Assembly: GCA_928724745.1 (NCBI GenBank)
Contig: CAKMXJ010000037.1
Coordinates: forward strand, 248,001-312,000
Source of the DNA: Anthracocystis setariae
Lineage: Eukaryota; Basidiomycota; Ustilaginomycetes; Ustilaginales; Ustilaginaceae
Direction: 5' to 3'
Length of the DNA stretch: 64,000 nucleotides
The position numbers and the translations under genes were made by a program. Below, one piece after another: positions 20,370-30,436 of the stretch. How positions within the stretch are numbered: the stretch's first letter is position 1; the number at the start of each line of letters is the position of its first letter. The notes under the pieces are model-generated. The model worked only from the letters and a program-made list of their open reading frames with translations, did not search any database and had not been told where the DNA came from.

Positions 20370-21664
20370 GTTGGCTCGTGACTTGCTTGCGGTGGATCAA
20401 GCACTCTGAGATGAAGCCAAGGACGCTAATTGTGGTGATGTGGGGAGGGCGGAAGGGGTGGAAATGAGAGGACGTCGACGCCTTTAAGAAGACTTGCAAC
20501 CCACCGTGAGCGTGTGGCAGAGCATGGAAGCGTAGTCAGTCGAGGGGAAGGGAGGTGCATACAGTGCACCCCAGAAACGGCTCAAGGAAGGTGTTTGATT
20601 CTGGTGCAAAGTGTGCTTGCGTTGTTGTAGAAGAACGAGGTTGCCCACTTTGCAATATGGACGGGCAAGATTTTTCAAGTGGCGCTCTCTCGGGATCTGC
20701 GATGGAAGATGCACGTCGTTCCAGTCGACTCTTGTCGGCTTCGTACGTCGCCTCTTGTTAGCGGCGTCACTCGCATGGAAGGAATCACAAAAAAAAGCCG
20801 TTGGAACCGAGGTGTCTGATTGGAAGTGAGACACGATGCTCGGCGGAATGAGGCGATGAGAAAGCGAAGGCCACGCCGGTCAAGCTCTGCGCGCTGTGGT
20901 ATGTTCCCACAGTCCGGTATGTGCTTCGGGGTTTGTCTTTGTCTAATCGCAGCAGCGGTCGAAGCAGCTGGGTTGCCTCAAAAGTACGCTAGCTACAAAC
21001 CTGGTTCCGATATGGCAGGCTCATCCACCAAGCTCCTCACCATTGCGCTGAGCGATCGCTTACGAAAGGTCGGACGCGCAAAGGATCATTCTTTTGACCA
21101 AGTAACCGTTTGGTATGTCGGATGTAGCATCGAGATGTGGCTGGCTCATGCAAGCGTGCGTTTCGAACAACGATGGGGCGAATGAGTTGGCGCAGGCTGA
21201 GCGAGAAGGATGCATGCTGTTCTCAAGCGAGGACGGGTCGGGGCTAGAAAGTAGTGGTGTAATGTGCTGTACAGCAGTCTGAGTGCCTCCTACCACATGC
21301 ATTTAATTGATTCTCTTATCGCTACTTGACAGCTGGTGAGACGCGCAAAAGATAAGACTCGTAGGCTGATTTTTGCTAGCTCTTCAAAGTGTTATACCGC
21401 GCCATCGCACACCCGAGATTGTCGTCGTCGTACTTTCGATCTCACATGTTGTCGAAAATAATTCAATCAGAAAAGAGAGCACGCAATCTCAACTCGCAAT
21501 TGGCGCAATAATCCATCCTCCACCGCATCTTCCACCGTCGAGCAAAATACGGACCGGCTTTTAGGGTCTGGAATCTGGTGTCAAGTTGCGCCATTTGGTG
21601 AGCCGGTGTTGCCTTGGCCTCTCGAACCGCACGCTTTGTTGCATGCGGCCGGTCTTCCCCACAC

Positions 21665-21759
21665 CACTGTCACTGTCACTGTGACTGGCACTGGCACTGG
21701 CACTGGCACTGGCACTGGCACTGGCACTGGCACTGGCACTGGCACTGGCACTGGCACTG
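21665..21759. repeat. Hexanucleotide microsatellite (ACTGGC)n
   Basis: Three CACTGT units are followed by about 12.7 uninterrupted ACTGGC units from 21684. The array is intergenic. Its translation would be an (Gly-Thr)n or (Ala-Ser)n string, but no supported gene uses it. Confidence 0.9.
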
Positions 21760-22257
21760 CCCGCAGTGATGTCGTGCTTGTAGAACAACCGCTCGGTACG
21801 CCGCTCTATTGTACCATGCTTTGAAGTGTCATGCCGGCAATACTCTGCACAGTAACCAAGCACGCACACACACCCACACCCCACACTGCTCGCGCTTGAG
21901 AGTCTGGAGCCCGGTGACGCCTCCAAACTGCTCAGATGCGCAAATTGGGAAAGAAAAGTCTGGAGGTGATGTTGTGAGTGGAACGCCGGACTTACTCATT
22001 CCGCTGCATCGCTTCTGCCACTTAACAAGACGGCTGTGAACCCCAACGAGCTGACTATGGCGTGTACTCGCCAGTCACGCAAGAGGTACAGTCATGGTCC
22101 CCGCCGTACAGTATGGCGAAACCGAGTCGTATGCGTGCTTGGTCTCACGATCTCCAGTCACAAGACTGCAATGGCGGTGTTGACGGTACTTGCACATTGA
22201 AAGTTGAGCCTCCGCTTGCTGAGTCTCCCTTGACAGCTTCGACTCATCCCCCTCCCG

Positions 22258-22264
22258 TATATAA
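22258..22264 (+). promoter_or_regulatory. TATA-like box
   Basis: TATATAA lies about 140 bp upstream of the dioxygenase ATG at 22403, close to a CCAAT word (22268-22272). Assigned from sequence and position. Confidence 0.5.
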
Positions 22265-22402
22265 TAACCAATGAATCTGCATCCCTAAATTGGAACCCAT
22301 CTGCAACCACGAAAAGCATCTTAGCATAGCCTTCTCCGCTCGCCGCTCACATCATCCCTGCAATCACTTCCCATCCCCATCGCTACATAAAAGATCAACA
22401 TC

Positions 22403-23647
22403 ATGGCACCCATCGCCGTCGAAAGACGACCCACATCTCCGGCTCTGGCTCCGTCTGCCCTGAAAGCCAAAACCGCCAATTTCGACCAATCCAACTCGAA
22501 CCGCGCGACCACATACACCACTGAGCACTACGACCTGGGCGCGCTCGCCTCGGAAGCCGACTACCCCTACAACGACTTCAAGCCATCGTTCCCGGACGTG
22601 CACTGGAAGGCGTACACGCCCATCACCCCACCCACGGATCGCGCTTTGTTTGCCGATCCCGACAAGAAGGCGCTCCTATCCGCGGCTACCGGCGTCAAGG
22701 ATCTCACGCGAACCATCGGTACCGAGCTCGAGGGGATCAAGCTCGGCGAGCTTACCGATGCGCAAAAGGACGAGCTCGCGCTCCTCGTAGCCGAACGCGG
22801 TGTAGTCTTCCTCCGTGGGCAAGATGAGTGGACGATTGAGCAGCAACTCGAGTTGGGTCGCTATTGGGGACCGCTGCACAAGCATGCCACTACGGGTGTT
22901 CCCGCTAGGGGCGATCTGGACGAAGTGCACGTCGTGTACGCCCATCCGACCTCGGACCCCAATGCGAAAGTCTACCGCGGACCAGTTCAGCATTCGCGCT
23001 CGGATCTTTGGCATTCCGATGTGACGTACGAGGTGAACCCGCCGTCCTACACGAGCTTCAAGCTGCTCGTTTCGCCCGAGGCTGGCGGAGACACTTTGTG
23101 GGCCAGTGGGTACGCGGCGTACGATAGGTTGAGCTATCCGATGAGGACGTACCTCGAGTCGTTGACTGCGATCCATTCCGCTGTGGACCAAGCGACGGGC
23201 GCGCGTCGCAATGGTCATGCTGTACGTAGGGATCCCGTGGAAACGGAACACCCGCTTGTTAGGGTCCACCCCGTGACGAAGCACAAGTCGTTGTTCTTCA
23301 ACCCAGGCTTCTGCAGATACATCCCAGGCATTCCCAAAGCAGAGTCTGACCACATCATCGCGTTCCTCACGCAGCACGTCAGCACAGCCAGCGACTTTAG
23401 CGTGCGTTTCAAGTGGAATGCCGGCGACGTCGCTATTTGGGATAATAGGACAAACATCCATTCGGCTATTTACGAAGATGTCGGCGTCTCGAGGAGACAT
23501 GCAGTCCGTGTGGCTGTAAGGGGCGAGATCCCACAAGATAGCGAGGAGGGGACGAGCAGGGAGGAACAGTATTACAAGGCCAAGGGGTTCCAGGTGGATC
23601 GCTCGGTCCAGAAGGGCCAGAGACGTCAGGCTGGATACAAAGATTAA
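22403..23647 (+). CDS. TauD/TfdA-type Fe(II)/2-oxoglutarate dioxygenase (sulfonate/taurine dioxygenase-like)
   Basis: A single-exon gene of 414 residues. The iron-binding facial triad is visible: H204 and D206 in LWHSDVTYE, and H353 in TNIHSAIYED. The Arg-rich RRHAVRVAVRGE that follows holds the 2-oxoglutarate-binding Arg. GVVFLRGQ and WGPLHKH upstream also fit the family. Fungal relatives (yeast Jlp1 type) release sulfite from taurine or other sulfonates; some relatives act on herbicide-like ethers, so the substrate is not fixed by sequence. There is no signal peptide, so cytosolic action is expected. The gene stands alone, although a siroheme gene (sulfite reductase cofactor) lies 3 kb upstream. 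A 347-residue frame on the opposite strand is a shadow. Confidence 0.9.
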   Translation: MAPIAVERRPTSPALAPSALKAKTANFDQSNSNRATTYTTEHYDLGALASEADYPYNDFKPSFPDVHWKAYTPITPPTDRALFADPDKKALLSAATGVKDLTRTIGTELEGIKLGELTDAQKDELALLVAERGVVFLRGQDEWTIEQQLELGRYWGPLHKHATTGVPARGDLDEVHVVYAHPTSDPNAKVYRGPVQHSRSDLWHSDVTYEVNPPSYTSFKLLVSPEAGGDTLWASGYAAYDRLSYPMRTYLESLTAIHSAVDQATGARRNGHAVRRDPVETEHPLVRVHPVTKHKSLFFNPGFCRYIPGIPKAESDHIIAFLTQHVSTASDFSVRFKWNAGDVAIWDNRTNIHSAIYEDVGVSRRHAVRVAVRGEIPQDSEEGTSREEQYYKAKGFQVDRSVQKGQRRQAGYKD

Positions 23648-24229
23648 AGATGGGTCCGAGATCATAATTGTAGCCTGTACAGTAATGGCCCATACACCCG
23701 TACAATCGTATGCTTGCATTTTTTTTGCTTTTTTTTTCGAGAACTGCGTGTGTGTGTGTGTAGTTCCTCAGCATACCTTATCCTGAGGTCCACGGTCCTG
23801 CTGCTGAGATGTCGAGGACAGCACTGTATCGCACAGGTAGCATCGTCAGATCGACCCAACCTCTAACATTTATGCCGACATTGATGACGCGCGATTTTGT
23901 GGTGCTGATTTGTTAAATCCGAGACTTAGCCGTCAAAGAGCGCAAAAAGCCTCCACATGCAAGCCTGCAAGCCGACGTGATGCATCATCATGCACTTGCA
24001 ACTGTCAGCAACCTTATCGGCACCTTGCCAGCCTCTCAGCTGCTATGTTTCGTCATCTTAAACGCTGACATCTGCAACTCAAAAGTTTAGCCAGACCCGA
24101 CTGCGCAATCTCACTGAATCCTGCTGGAAGAAGATGAATCGATAAAGCATAATTACCTCCGCTTGACCTTGGCCCATCCTCCCGACTACCACCTTGCCCC
24201 CCCCCTCACACACGCATATCAGCGCCATC
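23648..24229. other. Intergenic region
   Basis: About 580 bp between the dioxygenase and pyruvate decarboxylase genes. It holds TGTACAGTAA at 23676-23685, T runs at 23719-23738, a short (TG)n at 23747-23761 and a C-rich leader before the next ATG. No gene seen. Confidence 0.55.
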
Positions 24230-25999
24230 ATGTCAAACAACGAAATCAAGATTGGCTCGTACCTCCTCGAGCGGCTCGCCCAGCTCGGAACCGAGTCGAT
24301 CCAGGGCGTGCCCGGAGACTTCAATATGGGCTTCCTCGATCTGATCGAAGACCATCCTGCGTTGAAATGGATTGGCAATTCGAACGAGCTCAATGCGGCG
24401 TATGCTGCGGACGGCTATGCGCGTGTCAAGCGCACGATCGCTGCAGTCGTCACCACGTTTGGTGTAGGCGAGCTGAGTGCGCTTAACGGCGTGGCGGGGA
24501 GCTTTTCAGAGCGATTGCCAGTGATCCACATCGTGGGTGTGCCCTCGACAGCTGCACAGGGCAGTCACTCTTTGCTGCACCACACGCTCGGCGATGGCAG
24601 GTTTAGCGCGTTTGAGAATATGTCCAAGGAGATCAGCGTCGACTCGGCCATCTTGAAGCAGAAGGAAGGGGCGGGGGAGGCGATCGATCGGATTTTGGTG
24701 TCGGCGATGAAGAAGGCTCGTCCGGTTTACCTTGCTCTGCCTACGGATCTTGTGCATGCAAAGATCTCGGGCGAGGCGCTCAAGACTAAACTCGACTACA
24801 GCGCCGAGCCCAACGATGCAGACGCGGAGAGGTACGTGCTCAATGTGGCGCAGAAACACATCTCGGATGCCAAGTCAGCCGTCATCCTCGTCGATGCATG
24901 TGCTGCCCGCCACGGATGCATCGAGGAGACGAGGGAGTTGATCGAAAAGTCGGGGCTCCCCGTCTTCGCTACGCCCATGGGCAAGGCGATCATCGATGAA
25001 GACCAAAACCCGCAGTACGGTGGCGTCTATGTGGGAAATCTTTCGAGCGAGAAGGTCAAGAACGTGGTCGAGTCGGCCGACGTGCTGATCACGGTAGGCA
25101 GTCTCAAGAGCGATTTCAACTCGGGCAACTTTAGCTACCGGACGCCCAAGGAGAGCACGATCGAGCTGCACTCGGACTACACCACGATTGGATACTCGCA
25201 CTATCCGGGGATTGGGATGAAGAAGCTGCTGCCCAAGCTGAGTGCCATGCTCGAAGCCGATCGTGCCAAGCGGGTGGAGGACACGAAGCGCATCGTTCCG
25301 GTGTTTGAGAACAAGCTGCCGGAGGAGGAGGGGGATGTGATCTCGCAGGCGTGGTTTTGGCCTAGGATGGGGCAGTTTTTCAAGGAGGAGGATCAGGTGA
25401 TTGTGGAGACGGGCACGAGCAGTTTTGGCATGTTGGAGGCGAAGCTGCCGAAGAAGACGCGATGGGTGTCGCAGGTGTTGTGGGGGTCGATCGGGTGGTC
25501 GGTGGGTGCTACGTTGGGTGTGGCGCTTGCGGCTAGGGAGGAGGGGTTGGGCAGGACGCATTTGTTTGTGGGCGATGGATCGCTGCAGCTGACGGTTCAG
25601 GAGGTGGGGACGATGATCAAGCATGGGCTGACGCCGTACCTGTTTGTGCTCAACAATGATGGGTACGAGATTGAGCGTCAGATTCACGGCCCGCAGAGGA
25701 GTTACAATGATATCGCGCCGTACGATCATTCGTTGCTGCTCGACTTTTTCAGCAGGCCGGAGAAGGGGGGAGAGAAGCTGAATGAAGGGGCGGAGAGTCA
25801 TTGCAAGGATGCCGAGCCGAGCAGAAAGGGATATTATGCGGTGAGGAGTAAGAAGGAGTTGGACGAGTTGCTGAAGGATGAGGAATTTGGCAGGGCGGAT
25901 AGGATCAGGGTGGTAGAGGTGTTTATGCGGAGGGGTGATGCCCCAAAGGCGCTAAAGAGGCAGGCTGAGGCTACGGGGAGTGCCAACAAGTACGAGTGA
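24230..25999 (+). CDS. PDC1: Pyruvate decarboxylase (ThDP-dependent)
   Basis: A single-exon gene of 589 residues; the start is the ATG in ATCATGTCAAACAAC at 24230. The N-terminal ThDP domain has GVPGDFNMGFLD and the catalytic Glu53 (NSNELNAAYAADGYAR). The His pair is in LLHHTLGDG near residue 118. The cofactor motif begins GDGSLQLTVQE (~448) and ends with LNNDGYEIE. Length and motif order match fungal pyruvate decarboxylases. The enzyme converts pyruvate to acetaldehyde and CO2 in the cytosol. Indole-pyruvate or phenylpyruvate decarboxylases share this architecture, so the preferred 2-oxo acid remains an inference. Strongly biased codons in the first two thirds suggest high expression. Confidence 0.92.
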   Translation: MSNNEIKIGSYLLERLAQLGTESIQGVPGDFNMGFLDLIEDHPALKWIGNSNELNAAYAADGYARVKRTIAAVVTTFGVGELSALNGVAGSFSERLPVIHIVGVPSTAAQGSHSLLHHTLGDGRFSAFENMSKEISVDSAILKQKEGAGEAIDRILVSAMKKARPVYLALPTDLVHAKISGEALKTKLDYSAEPNDADAERYVLNVAQKHISDAKSAVILVDACAARHGCIEETRELIEKSGLPVFATPMGKAIIDEDQNPQYGGVYVGNLSSEKVKNVVESADVLITVGSLKSDFNSGNFSYRTPKESTIELHSDYTTIGYSHYPGIGMKKLLPKLSAMLEADRAKRVEDTKRIVPVFENKLPEEEGDVISQAWFWPRMGQFFKEEDQVIVETGTSSFGMLEAKLPKKTRWVSQVLWGSIGWSVGATLGVALAAREEGLGRTHLFVGDGSLQLTVQEVGTMIKHGLTPYLFVLNNDGYEIERQIHGPQRSYNDIAPYDHSLLLDFFSRPEKGGEKLNEGAESHCKDAEPSRKGYYAVRSKKELDELLKDEEFGRADRIRVVEVFMRRGDAPKALKRQAEATGSANKYE

Positions 26000-26392
26000 G
26001 GAGCAGGTGCGATTGCTCGAGTTGACTGGGGTTGAATGTAGGTGCTCGTTTGCCAAAATCGAAGGAAGGAAGGAAGTGATGGTTTGATTGTGATATTTAC
26101 CCTTTTAAACGGTGGATGAGAATGACAAGAGGTGAATAATGCGAGCGAGTTCAAGCTTGTGGTTCCGCGAAACTTTTTTCAAGGAGGCCGGGCTGGCTGT
26201 CACAACTTTGCACTATTGTAGAACCCACAGTCCCCCCAAAGTCACAAGTAAAGTCAGTCACACATGGGCAAAAGGGGAGTAAGGAAGGTGGATCGATCGT
26301 TCAAATTTCTCGGGAACTTTGCAAGAGCCTCGGACTCGAACGGATTATGGGAATGGGGTTTTGAGTAGCGGGGGGGGGAATGGATGGATGGC
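26000..26392. other. Convergent 3' region, PDC / aldo-keto reductase
   Basis: About 390 bp of noncoding sequence between two stop codons, with a short GAAG-repeat patch near 26061-26077 and a G run at 26370. Nothing else seen. Confidence 0.5.
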
Positions 26393-27466
26393 TTACTGAA
26401 GCTTGACAGTGAACTTTGCGGGTTTCTCTGTGTCCTCGTTGAAGACGTTGACGTCCCACTGTGGACTGTAGAGGTAGGGGACGTTGAAGCGAACCTTTCC
26501 AAGCTCGTTGTACAGACTCGTGACCTTGTGGTAATCGTCATCCTTGAGTTGGATCTGGTCAAAGTTGGACTTGATCCTAGACTCGGTGACGCTCTTGGGG
26601 ATGACCGAGTAGCCTCGCTTGACCCCCCAGGCGATGAGCACCTGTGCCGGGTCGGCGTTGTACTTTTTGGCAACCTCGGAGACCTGTGGGTAGTCGACGA
26701 TCTTGGTCTTTCCGCTCAGGTTGTTTCCGAGTGGCGAGTAGGCGGTGAGGTGGATGTTGTGCTTTTTGCAGAATGCGACGAGGTCGTCCTGAGGGAGCAG
26801 CGGATGCGCTTCGATTTGGTTGACGGCGGGAGCGACACCGGTGGCGTTGATGATGGCCTCGAGGTGCTCGATGGTGAAGTTGGAGACGCCGATGGACTTG
26901 GGTCCCTTGCCGGACTTCTGCAGAGCGATCAAGGCTTTCCAGGTGTCGACGATGCTGGTCTCGCGGTCGAGCACGGTCTGCTTGCCGTCTTCGGTCTTTG
27001 GGACAAGGTCGTTGCCCGCCTTGAAGGCGACGGGCCAGTGGATGAGGTAGAGGTCGAGGTAGTCAAGGCCAAGCTCCTTGAGAGTCTCCTGGTAGGCGGG
27101 CTCGACATTTTCAGCCCGGTGCGACGTGTTCCAGAGCTTCGAGGTGATGAAGAGCTCCTCGCGCTTGACAACCGAGGGGATGACCTTGGTCAACGCCGCA
27201 CCGATTTCTTCTTGGTTCTGGTAGATCTTGGCAAGGTCCAGATGCCTGCAATGTCACGAGTGGACAGAACGGAGGGGAAAGAGGTGTCAGGAACGAGTAC
27301 ACTTGGAGACGTCGATAGCGATTTGAATATACACTTACCTGTAGCCGGCCTTGACGGCGACCTCGACAGCGTTGCCAACCTCACCAGGCTTGGAGAGCCA
27401 GGTACCCAGACCGATCTGGGGAATCTTGTTGCCGTCGTTGAGGGTGACAGACTTGTTGAGCGACAT
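26393..27466 (-). CDS. Aldo/keto reductase, 2 exons
   Basis: Exon 1 is 27466-27339 and exon 2 is 27245-26393, giving 326 residues. The intron (27246-27338, 93 bp; GTAAGT donor, TTGCAG... acceptor at a split Arg codon) joins VKAGYR to [15 protein letters not shown]. The catalytic tetrad of the AKR family is complete: D46, Y51, K79 (ELFITSKLW) and H112 (DLYLIHWPV). The NADP(H) phosphate-binding stretch is [13 protein letters not shown], near residue 265. Length and motifs fit fungal glycerol dehydrogenase, xylose reductase and Gcy1-type enzymes, which reduce aldehydes and ketones in the cytosol; the substrate cannot be read from sequence. It is convergent with the pyruvate decarboxylase gene. 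Frames on the opposite strand (up to 368 residues) are shadows. Confidence 0.92.
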
Positions 27467-27540
27467 GATTGCGTTATTTCGTGGGTTTGAATATGTGGGA
27501 AATGGGTGGTATAAAAGGCTGAGAAGGTAATAGAAGCGAT

Positions 27541-27550
27541 TATATATATA
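27541..27550 (-). promoter_or_regulatory. TATA-like element
   Basis: TATATATATA on the minus strand, 75-84 bp upstream of the aldo/keto reductase ATG at 27466. Assigned from sequence and position. Confidence 0.45.
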
Positions 27551-27677
27551 TTCTCAGCCAACTGAATCCAAGAGCTTTGGCCAGGATTGCGTCTTGTTGT
27601 GCCGTTGTGAGGCGAGCAGTAGTGTCAAAAGCTCAGTTGAAGATCCTCCGAAGATCCAGCGAGCCGCACTCTCTCCT

Positions 27678-27706
27678 GTTCGCTGTTCGCTGTTCGCTGT
27701 TCGCTG
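27678..27706. repeat. Tandem TGTTCGC repeat
   Basis: About four head-to-tail copies of the 7-mer TGTTCGC (GTTCGCT in register), the last decaying to TGCTCGG. Intergenic. Confidence 0.85.
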
Positions 27707-28123
27707 CTCGGACCGACAAATCTGCTAGCCGCACGAACCGAGTTGCCACCATAACAACTTCAAAGCTCGCTCGCTTGCACGGACCAGCGTCAAATGATGA
27801 TTTCAATCTTCCATGGAGGCAAAACTTCAAGGGTACACATTCCGAGACCCACGGCACAGCGCCAAAATACTATGACCTCATTTGCCGATCTAACGATGAA
27901 ATTTCTTTCGACCACGTTCGTCGACATGTGGAAAGCCGTGCGAGGCTGCTGTGAAAGGCGTGCTCAACATACGCCGATATCGCCGATCCCGTGTCAATCC
28001 ATTCCCCAATGTGATGCTCCTCATCCAAGAAAGCCTATTCGCCCACCCTGACCAAATGATGCTTGGACGGCCGCAATGCTTGGGCAGGCACGATCAACGG
28101 ATCAGCCAGCTCTGCTCCAAGAT

Positions 28124-30436
28124 TCACTTCCTTCGACCCTTGCCCTTGCGCTCGGGCTTTGCTCTCAACTCGACATCCCCACCCTGTGCCTCACCTCCTT
28201 CCTGATCCAACTTGTCTCTCGCCTGCACAAAGAACATGAGATCGCTCACCTGCTCCTGTAGATCCACCACTTGTGCCTTGTACCCTTCCTCGCTCTCCTT
28301 TGTCTTGTTCAGCCTCTCCAGAAGTCCCTTGCTGATCTCTCGTTCGGCCCGCAGTTCCTTCTCCAGCGTCTTGGCCAGCTCGATCGCCCTCTCTGCCTTC
28401 TTATCACTCTTCTCCTTGTCCCTTTTCAGCGTCTCGTTGCTGCGTTCGAGCTCAGCGGTGCGATGCGAGAGCAAATCGATCTGGTTGGTCTTGACAGATA
28501 GCGAGGCGAGTTCGCCCGTGAGTGCCATCAGCTGCGACTGAAATTGGTCCAGCTTGTCCTCGTAGAAGTGCCGCTGCGACTCGAGCTGAGAGGTAAGTAG
28601 GTACGAGTACTCGAGACCTATCGCTTCCACTTTCTCGTCGGCATCCCGACTTGGACCCGCATACCTCGCTCCGTCGTCATCTTGCCCGTGTGAATCCTCG
28701 CTTTCCCTGCCGCGCTCGTTGGGGCCGTCTCGCGCAGGTGGGGGGCCAGAATACTTTGTGCCGCTCGCCGCCATAGCCGAGGCGTAGCTCGCCGATGCAG
28801 GCAACGTCCTCGGCCTCTCTGGTGTGGCAGTCGCTGAAGAGGCTGACGGCAGCTCGACAAGCTTTCCGTCCGCTTTGTTCTGGATAAGCCGATGAACGTA
28901 GCCATCTCCATCGTAGTCCCAAACACGTTGCGTTTCCAACTCCAAGCTGTACAGATGGCCCGTCTCGGCAAAATGCTGATGGGCATGACCTTGCTTGTAT
29001 CGCCCGCACCCGACCGAAGCGCACACCAGGCAGACCCACAGATCCTGCTGTGTCTCGCACACGGCGCAGCAGCTGGGTTTCTCTGCATCACTCTCTTGGT
29101 CCGAGTCTGCCTGCTCGTCCACCGCGCCACCATGAGAGGGCGTCGAGGGGTCCATGGAGGAGCGTGGTGTCCTACGGAGATGGTGAGCAGCTGGCTGGCC
29201 GGTTTGCGAGTATCTGCAGACGGGACACCTCGACTCACCCCACTTGGACAGACACGAGCAGTGAAAGGTATGCTGGCACGAGATAGTCATGAGTCCTGTC
29301 ACGGAGCTGTCCATGCGTTCCAAGCATACAGGACAAGTGGGCAGTTCGTGCGCGGCGTGATTTGCGTTGTTGGTAGGTGGGCGTAACGGCCATGGGTCGG
29401 AGTTGGTGAGCGTTGGATAGCTGAAAGGCAGCGAGGATTGCTTTGATACGGTAAGCGAGGTGATGTAGACGACCTGACAGATCTCTTGTGGATCCATGGC
29501 GTTGAATGGCTGGCCATTGAACATTTTGTGAAAGTCTTCGGCATCCTTTGCGTCGCGGAAGCGGATGAGGACCATGCATCTGTTCGGGTGCATATCGCGG
29601 ACCATGCGCAGGTGGGTGATGGCCTCCACCGCTGGTTCGATGTAGGAAAGGAAGTGGGATGCGGTCAAGTGCGAAGGTACAGCAAGCACAGCCACCACTG
29701 CACCGACGTCTTGCTCTGGAATTTGATTGTCGAGCATCTGTGAGCCGGACGCTGATGCATGACTGTGTGGTCTCTGGCGTCGCATCGAGTGATTCGCTGA
29801 GGATGAGTTGGCTTCTTGCTTGTCACGGAAGAGGTGAACGATGCCAAAGGCAACCTCGGTGGCGCCAATGGACATGCCATCGAATCTCTCGGTGCACGAA
29901 GCGAGTCGCTTATCGACATGTTTGGATGCGGAAGCATCGCCCTGGAACGAGTCGGTCTTGTCGAACCTAGCCACAGGTAGGGACACCTGTGGTTGTTTGG
30001 CATGGAATACATGCTTTCTTCGTGGCGGTTTGCTGCCTGTGCCAGACGATCCAGAAGCAGCAGAGCTTGCAGAGCTTGAGCCGGCGTGTGCGATCTCCTC
30101 TTTACCCATCTCTGCGTCACGAGCCTTGTCAGCCCAGTCGATGCGAATAGGCCCAAACCGAATGTCGATCGGTGAACCGAATGACTTGCAGGAACGGTCA
30201 CGGTTCAGCAAGTTGCGCTGTTCCCGACTTGCCAGACCGTGGCCGCCTTGCCACGCCGAGTCAGGAAGTGAATCGAAGATATGGTCGAGCGAGATCCTAT
30301 CGTCGCTCGAAAATGGCGCTTGACTGGCAAGACTAGGATGGGGTTGAAAGAGCGAAAAGTGTATGGAATAGGTTTCTTGTTGATCGAGAAAGAATTGGTG
30401 TTTTGGTGCGATCGACTTTCGAGCCTTTGATGGCAT
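28124..30436 (-). CDS. BRAP2/ETP1-like RING and UBP-type zinc finger protein
   Basis: A single-exon gene of 770 residues. Domains in order: an RRM-like BRAP2 domain (~245-340) with VVAVLAVPSHLTASHFLSY and MVLIRFRDAKDAEDFHKMFNG; a RING-H2 finger from C368 (CPVCLERM...CQHTFHCSCLSKW...CPVC); a ZnF-UBP domain (~455-540) with CCAVCETQQDLWVCLVC and CGRYKQGHAHQHFAETGH; and a C-terminal coiled coil (~600-740). This order defines the BRAP2 (animal) and Etp1 (yeast) family of ubiquitin ligase-like proteins. BRAP2 modulates Ras/MAPK scaffolding and retains NLS cargo in the cytoplasm. Yeast Etp1 is tied to ethanol tolerance. Ligase activity is inferred from the RING. The N-terminal ~240 residues are low-complexity and not conserved in a way I recognise. 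Confidence 0.92.
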   Translation of the reverse strand: MPSKARKSIAPKHQFFLDQQETYSIHFSLFQPHPSLASQAPFSSDDRISLDHIFDSLPDSAWQGGHGLASREQRNLLNRDRSCKSFGSPIDIRFGPIRIDWADKARDAEMGKEEIAHAGSSSASSAASGSSGTGSKPPRRKHVFHAKQPQVSLPVARFDKTDSFQGDASASKHVDKRLASCTERFDGMSIGATEVAFGIVHLFRDKQEANSSSANHSMRRQRPHSHASASGSQMLDNQIPEQDVGAVVAVLAVPSHLTASHFLSYIEPAVEAITHLRMVRDMHPNRCMVLIRFRDAKDAEDFHKMFNGQPFNAMDPQEICQVVYITSLTVSKQSSLPFSYPTLTNSDPWPLRPPTNNANHAAHELPTCPVCLERMDSSVTGLMTISCQHTFHCSCLSKWGESRCPVCRYSQTGQPAAHHLRRTPRSSMDPSTPSHGGAVDEQADSDQESDAEKPSCCAVCETQQDLWVCLVCASVGCGRYKQGHAHQHFAETGHLYSLELETQRVWDYDGDGYVHRLIQNKADGKLVELPSASSATATPERPRTLPASASYASAMAASGTKYSGPPPARDGPNERGRESEDSHGQDDDGARYAGPSRDADEKVEAIGLEYSYLLTSQLESQRHFYEDKLDQFQSQLMALTGELASLSVKTNQIDLLSHRTAELERSNETLKRDKEKSDKKAERAIELAKTLEKELRAEREISKGLLERLNKTKESEEGYKAQVVDLQEQVSDLMFFVQARDKLDQEGGEAQGGDVELRAKPERKGKGRRK

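Larger units (their letters stand above)
20370..22402. other. 2 kb intergenic region with microsatellite
   Basis: Short frames on both strands lack family features and are not supported as genes. The region holds a hexanucleotide array (21684-21759), TGTACAGTA-like words at 22085-22114 and a TATA-like box before the dioxygenase gene. A small spliced gene between 20800 and 21300 cannot be excluded. Confidence 0.5.
27467..28123. other. Intergenic region with TATA-like box and heptanucleotide repeat
   Basis: About 650 bp between the aldo/keto reductase start and the BRAP2-like stop. It contains (TA)n at 27541-27550, about 75-85 bp upstream of the reductase ATG and so a candidate TATA element. 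It also contains four tandem TGTTCGC-like units at 27678-27706. Short frames here have no family features. Confidence 0.5.

Noticed and set aside
21606..21824. Gly-Thr repeat protein read from the hexanucleotide array
   Set aside because: Product of a simple repeat without conserved flanks or promoter.
22676..23719. 347-residue minus-strand frame over the dioxygenase
   Set aside because: The dioxygenase has its full metal triad on the plus strand; this frame has no domain.
26384..27490. 368-residue plus-strand frame over the aldo/keto reductase
   Set aside because: It crosses the reductase intron and reads as Val/Asp-rich complement; no family features.
27678..27706. Possible CRISPR-like or regulatory repeat array
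   Set aside because: A 7-bp head-to-tail repeat without spacers in a fungal genome is a simple tandem repeat.
27577..27954. 125-residue plus-strand frame between the reductase and BRAP2-like genes
   Set aside because: No domain, repeat-derived FAVRCSLFAAR segment and no clear start; probably noncoding.
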